The notes under the pieces are model-generated. The model worked only from the letters and a program-made list of their open reading frames with translations, was not told where the DNA came from and did not search any database. A stretch of 32,857 nt of DNA from Oscillospiraceae bacterium (GTDB lineage Bacteria; Bacillota; Clostridia; Oscillospirales; SIG627): contig SVRV01000005.1 of NCBI GenBank assembly GCA_015064635.1, forward strand, positions 1-32,857, in the 5' to 3' direction. Below, piece after piece: positions 30,005-32,857 of the stretch. The position numbers and the translations under genes were made by a program. Positions within the stretch are counted from its first letter, which is position 1. Each line of letters starts with the position of its first letter.

Positions 30005-30763
30005 TTAATTATCTCCGTCAATTTTTTCTTTTATTTTTGTGTCAAGGTTACTCGGATAATCAATTTTTGTATTTTTAACTGCTTCCTCAACCTCTTTCTT
30101 TGAAGGTGTGCCTCGAGTCAAGGTTTCGCCCGTGTTTGCAACCATAACCTTTTTTCTGAAAACTGCCGCTGCCCCAAGCAGCAACAGCAATCCCCCTATG
30201 ACAGCAAAAGCTGTATAATCCTTTGCACTTTTTTCAATGAAATCAACGGAAACGGGAGGAATATCTTCGGTGTAAGTATATACAAGTCCACTTGTTTCAA
30301 CGGTAAACACATCTCCGTATTTACCACGCAGCTCCTCCATCAAGGCTACAGTTTCGGGTGCGTACATTTTTTCTTCAAGAAAGCCTACATTTATTCTTGA
30401 GGTCATAACATCAATTCCGGACATAATAAGTCCGCTTTCTTTTCCAAAGTACGGAATCAACTCATTCTGAACAAACTTAAGATAATTATAGCTGTTTTCA
30501 CCGTATACGAAGGTAATGCTGTTATCATCTTCCACAAGAGCAAGTATTTCCTCCTTGCCACGGTTTCCTTCCTCGGTATTCTGTACAGATATTGTCAGAT
30601 TAAAGTAACCGCCATCGGTTGACCACATTCCGCAAACATAGTCGGGATATGCGTCATTACCTTCCCAATATTGAAAAAGCTCACCTGCATTTTCAAATTG
30701 CTCCTGTGCCAAGGCTGTAATACTAAGCATCATCATTAAAAGAACCACAATAATTTTTTTCAT
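30005..30763 (-). CDS. Signal-peptide membrane protein co-encoded with ECF sigma factor (family not recognised)
   Basis: The family is not recognised. The 252-residue protein has a clear signal peptide (1-19, probable cleavage ALA|QE), an extracytoplasmic domain of about 160 residues (20-183), one membrane segment (184-203) and a charged cytoplasmic tail of about 50 residues with many Lys/Glu (KKEVEEAVKN). The first half of the outer domain has GMWSTDGGYFNLTISV; the domain has a single Cys (44). The ATG overlaps the sigma factor stop by 4 bp with GGAGGTG upstream. By position it could be the sigma factor's membrane sensor or anti-sigma factor, but its topology (outer domain first, tail last) and lack of a zinc anti-sigma motif differ from the usual type. 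Confidence 0.7.
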   Translation of the reverse strand: MKKIIVVLLMMMLSITALAQEQFENAGELFQYWEGNDAYPDYVCGMWSTDGGYFNLTISVQNTEEGNRGKEEILALVEDDNSITFVYGENSYNYLKFVQNELIPYFGKESGLIMSGIDVMTSRINVGFLEEKMYAPETVALMEELRGKYGDVFTVETSGLVYTYTEDIPPVSVDFIEKSAKDYTAFAVIGGLLLLLGAAAVFRKKVMVANTGETLTRGTPSKKEVEEAVKNTKIDYPSNLDTKIKEKIDGDN

Positions 30764-31278
30764 AAAGCACCTCCATCCAACATTTTGCGTAAAGCTTTTA
30801 CTGCCTTACTGTATTTTCGGTAGGAAGCCGACATCGACAAGCCCGTTATTTTAGCTATTTCACTGAAATTCATATCAAAATTAAGATGTAACGTAACTAT
30901 TTCACGTTCAACAGGCGGAAGCATTGCTATCGCCCTTTCGATATCCATTTTCAGAACAGCTTCACAGGTTGAGTCTGCGGTCGGTATCTCCATTCCGTCT
31001 ATGTCAGAGCATTGCTTTTTTCTGAGTGCATCTATGGACAGATTGCGCGCCATTCTGAACATCCATGCTCTCGAATCTCTGACTGAGGAGTCGGGCGGTG
31101 AAGAAAACAGCTTTACGAATACCTCCTGGGTTACATCCTCAGCAGTCTCCCTTGACTGCACTATACGAAGTGCAACCGTGTATATCGGTATTTTCATATC
31201 ATTGTAGATACTCTCAAATGCACTTTTGTCTCCGTCACGAAACTTTGAAAAATAAAGACTTAACTCTTTTTTGTTCAT
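30760..31278 (-). CDS. ECF-type RNA polymerase sigma factor
   Basis: A 172-residue sigma-70-family factor with only regions 2 and 4, the ECF design. Region 2 (about 15-85) includes AEDVTQEVFVKLF (46-58) and the Trp/Arg stretch DSRAWMFRMARNLSIDALRKK. Region 4 (about 113-165) reads AMLPPVEREIVTLHLNFDMNFSEIAKITGLSMSASYRKYSKAVKAL and contacts the -35 promoter element. GGGGGAAGGG lies upstream of the ATG. The gene precedes, and overlaps by 4 bp, a membrane protein that may control it. It likely turns on a small regulon in response to an envelope or external signal; no clear target promoter was found here. Confidence 0.92.
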   Translation of the reverse strand: MNKKELSLYFSKFRDGDKSAFESIYNDMKIPIYTVALRIVQSRETAEDVTQEVFVKLFSSPPDSSVRDSRAWMFRMARNLSIDALRKKQCSDIDGMEIPTADSTCEAVLKMDIERAIAMLPPVEREIVTLHLNFDMNFSEIAKITGLSMSASYRKYSKAVKALRKMLDGGAL

Positions 31279-31340
31279 TTCCCTTCCCCCTTCATTTACT
31301 ATGACGAATGAGAGAGGCGTTTTTTTCGATATTTTTAAAA

Positions 31341-32744
31341 TTATTCTCTTGCTTTATTTGTTCCATAGAAATATACTGTTGAACCGTTAGTGGGAAGATT
31401 GGATTCAAGCTGAGCTTTTCTTGCCTTATCAAGAAAATCCACGGTACGCTTCGTGAGTCCCTCTGGCTTTGTAATTCCGTAAAATTTCTTATAGAAATTC
31501 TCAACAGTATCGGCAAGCGAGGAAAGCACTTCCCCTACCTCTTCGCCCTCGGCGTAACGTCTCATAAGAATGCCCTCTCCTACACAAAGTCTCCATGTTT
31601 CGTTAAAATAGTTATCAAAGAGGAAATGTGCAAACATTACAAGTCTCATGGAGCCGTAAAAACGTGCCTCGTTTATATCCTTGGTAGCACAGTCAGCGGC
31701 AACGGTATAGCCCTTCCTTATTGCGTCAAGAATAGCTTCTGTGGTGTTCTCTTTTGCAAATACTACTGTAAAACGACGTGCAAAACCGATATCACTGTCG
31801 TGATTGTGAGAGTCGGTTGAGCCAATCGGCGGCAAATAATTTCCCTGAAGTGCCTTATCCTGCCAAAGAGCAAGCTGCATATTGATCTTTGCGTAATGAA
31901 TTCCCCCCATTACCTCAAAGGCATCAAACATTTTATTATCATAGAGATAATCAATAAACTCAGAGGAAACATTATATCGGTTAGGACACCAATAGGGATG
32001 AGCAAAAATTGAAAGCCCTCCCACACGCTTTATTTCTTCACACGCCCATTTTGCCATTGCAATACGGCGACGGTAAACAGGGTCAACGTGAGTTAATGTC
32101 TTTTCTATTTCGTCTACCGCCTTCTCGTAGCCCTCGGGGTCTCTGATATATTTATCGCAAACACTTTCGCTTCCGCCTACATGTACTATATGAGTAAGTG
32201 AGCCGGGGGTATGTACCTCTTCGCCAAGCATTATATGCATACCCAGCTTTACACCGTCATAAAGCTCATTTGCAAGGACGGATGTATACATACGGTTGTG
32301 GTCGGTAAGAGCAAAAAAGTCATATCCTTCCTCTCTGTAATCGGCGGGAGTCATGGAAATACCGTCTTGACCGTCTGAATAATATGTATGGGTGTGAAGG
32401 TCACCCTTCAAGGGACGGAGCTCATACAAATCGGGAGCTACCGCATAAAGTGAAATTTTTATTTCCTTATCGCCTTTTTTACAAAAACGTATAGAATACT
32501 CCTGCTCCTTTTCAAAGGTATAGCGGAATACCAGACAGCCTTCCTTTACCTCGAAGGGAGTATCCAGCGGTACATGAGCGTGATAATCATGCTGGTCGTC
32601 AAGAAGCCCAACCACACCGAGCTCATATTCCCATTCGTTTCTGAATATTCTTGATACATCCCGGGGCTTTACCCACACCTCGGTTTCAACTCCTGTGCAA
32701 ACCACCGAAGGGTAGCACATATATCTTACATGCGCATTTCTCAT
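31341..32744 (-). CDS. PHP-domain metallohydrolase (CehA/McbA-like)
   Basis: A 467-residue protein with an N-terminal beta-rich domain (about 1-110) and a PHP phosphoesterase domain starting KGDLHTHTYYSDG (113-125), with TDHN (147-150), further His residues in FAHPYW and GSTDSHNHD. Together these form the trinuclear metal site of CehA/McbA-like PHP enzymes. The last about 130 residues are helical. Such enzymes hydrolyse phosphoesters or related bonds; the substrate is unknown. AAGGAG precedes the ATG. It lies 29 bp after the end of another gene (at the right edge) and 62 bp before the sigma factor gene with no visible terminator. Confidence 0.85.
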   Translation of the reverse strand: MRNAHVRYMCYPSVVCTGVETEVWVKPRDVSRIFRNEWEYELGVVGLLDDQHDYHAHVPLDTPFEVKEGCLVFRYTFEKEQEYSIRFCKKGDKEIKISLYAVAPDLYELRPLKGDLHTHTYYSDGQDGISMTPADYREEGYDFFALTDHNRMYTSVLANELYDGVKLGMHIMLGEEVHTPGSLTHIVHVGGSESVCDKYIRDPEGYEKAVDEIEKTLTHVDPVYRRRIAMAKWACEEIKRVGGLSIFAHPYWCPNRYNVSSEFIDYLYDNKMFDAFEVMGGIHYAKINMQLALWQDKALQGNYLPPIGSTDSHNHDSDIGFARRFTVVFAKENTTEAILDAIRKGYTVAADCATKDINEARFYGSMRLVMFAHFLFDNYFNETWRLCVGEGILMRRYAEGEEVGEVLSSLADTVENFYKKFYGITKPEGLTKRTVDFLDKARKAQLESNLPTNGSTVYFYGTNKARE

Positions 32745-32773
32745 TTTTATTTCTCCTTTTCTTTGGAAACTTT

Positions 32774-32857
32774 TTATATGCCTACAGGCTTATCGGTATA
32801 AAGCTCTTCTTTGTATTCGGGTACATTTTCAAGCTCAAGAGCATTTGCAAGATACTC
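32774..32857 (-). CDS. C-terminal end of an unidentified gene (cut by window edge)
   Basis: The minus-strand frame from the right edge to the TAA at 32774-32776 is open for 27 codons and ends ...YKEELYTDKPVGI. The composition looks like real protein (Glu/Leu-rich helix, then a short tail), and the PHP gene follows only 29 bp later, so the two are probably in one operon. The product cannot be identified from this fragment. Confidence 0.6.
   Translation of the reverse strand, partial: EYLANALELENVPEYKEELYTDKPVGI

Noticed and set aside
31279-31340. An autoregulated ECF promoter (CGTC-type -10) upstream of the sigma factor
   Set aside because: A CGTC is present on the minus strand, but no GAAC-type -35 occurs at the right distance; the GGAAC nearby is coding sequence of the PHP gene and mis-spaced.

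Overview
The window looks like chromosomal DNA from a low-to-moderate GC Gram-positive bacterium of the class Clostridia, probably a gut or rumen anaerobe. The signs are strong AGGAGG-type ribosome binding sites, textbook TTGACA-N17-TATAAT promoters, several TTG or GTG starts, a conserved rpsF-ssb-rpsR operon followed by secG, and many AraC-type regulators beside Gfo/Idh/MocA sugar-type dehydrogenases. The genus cannot be read from the sequence. No tRNA, rRNA, CRISPR array, phage gene or intact insertion sequence was seen.

Layout, left to right. 1-3188: two terminator hairpins, a putative glycoside-hydrolase-like protein (minus strand) and a divergent AraC regulator with a shared operator/promoter region. 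3232-4903: the housekeeping rpsF-ssb-rpsR-secG operon on the minus strand, with a consensus promoter and a structured leader. 5001-5228: a decayed GNAT acetyltransferase fragment. 5262-10223: a minus-strand carbohydrate cluster (GH31 glycosidase, YczE-like membrane protein, AraC regulator, TIM-barrel sugar isomerase/epimerase-like protein, Gfo/Idh/MocA dehydrogenase), the last four genes overlapping by 1-4 bp. 10228-13439: a YitT-family membrane protein and a LysR regulator facing an opine dehydrogenase across a palindromic operator. 13441-16529: an SPFH protein, an Arc-like ribbon-helix-helix protein and a two-gene ABC exporter, with tandem operator-like sites inside the promoter. 16526-23089: an AraC regulator divergent from a six-gene plus-strand catabolic operon (type I dehydroquinase-like protein, MDR dehydrogenase, Gfo/Idh/MocA, amidohydrolase, SDR, quinone-oxidoreductase-type MDR). 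23144-25138: an ornithine-cyclodeaminase-family enzyme divergent from a LysR regulator. 25115-29923: a HAD phosphatase and a minus-strand operon (amidohydrolase, DegT-type aminotransferase, Gfo/Idh/MocA) preceded by another AraC regulator. 30005-32857: an ECF sigma factor with an unrecognised membrane partner, a PHP-domain metallohydrolase, and the last 27 codons of a further gene.

The accessory genes form several small regulon-like modules, each with its own regulator next door and most with visible operators. Their shared theme is redox remodelling of sugars, polyols or amino-sugar-like compounds: three Gfo/Idh/MocA proteins, two MDRs, one SDR, two amidohydrolases, one aminotransferase, an aldolase-fold dehydratase and an isomerase. 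The substrates are unknown. The best candidates for something undescribed are the six-gene operon at 17457-23089, the SPFH/ribbon-helix-helix/ABC module at 13441-16529, and the ECF sigma factor with its signal-peptide membrane partner at 30005-31278. All promoter, operator and terminator calls come from reading the sequence by eye; family assignments rest on motifs and recognition, not database searches.
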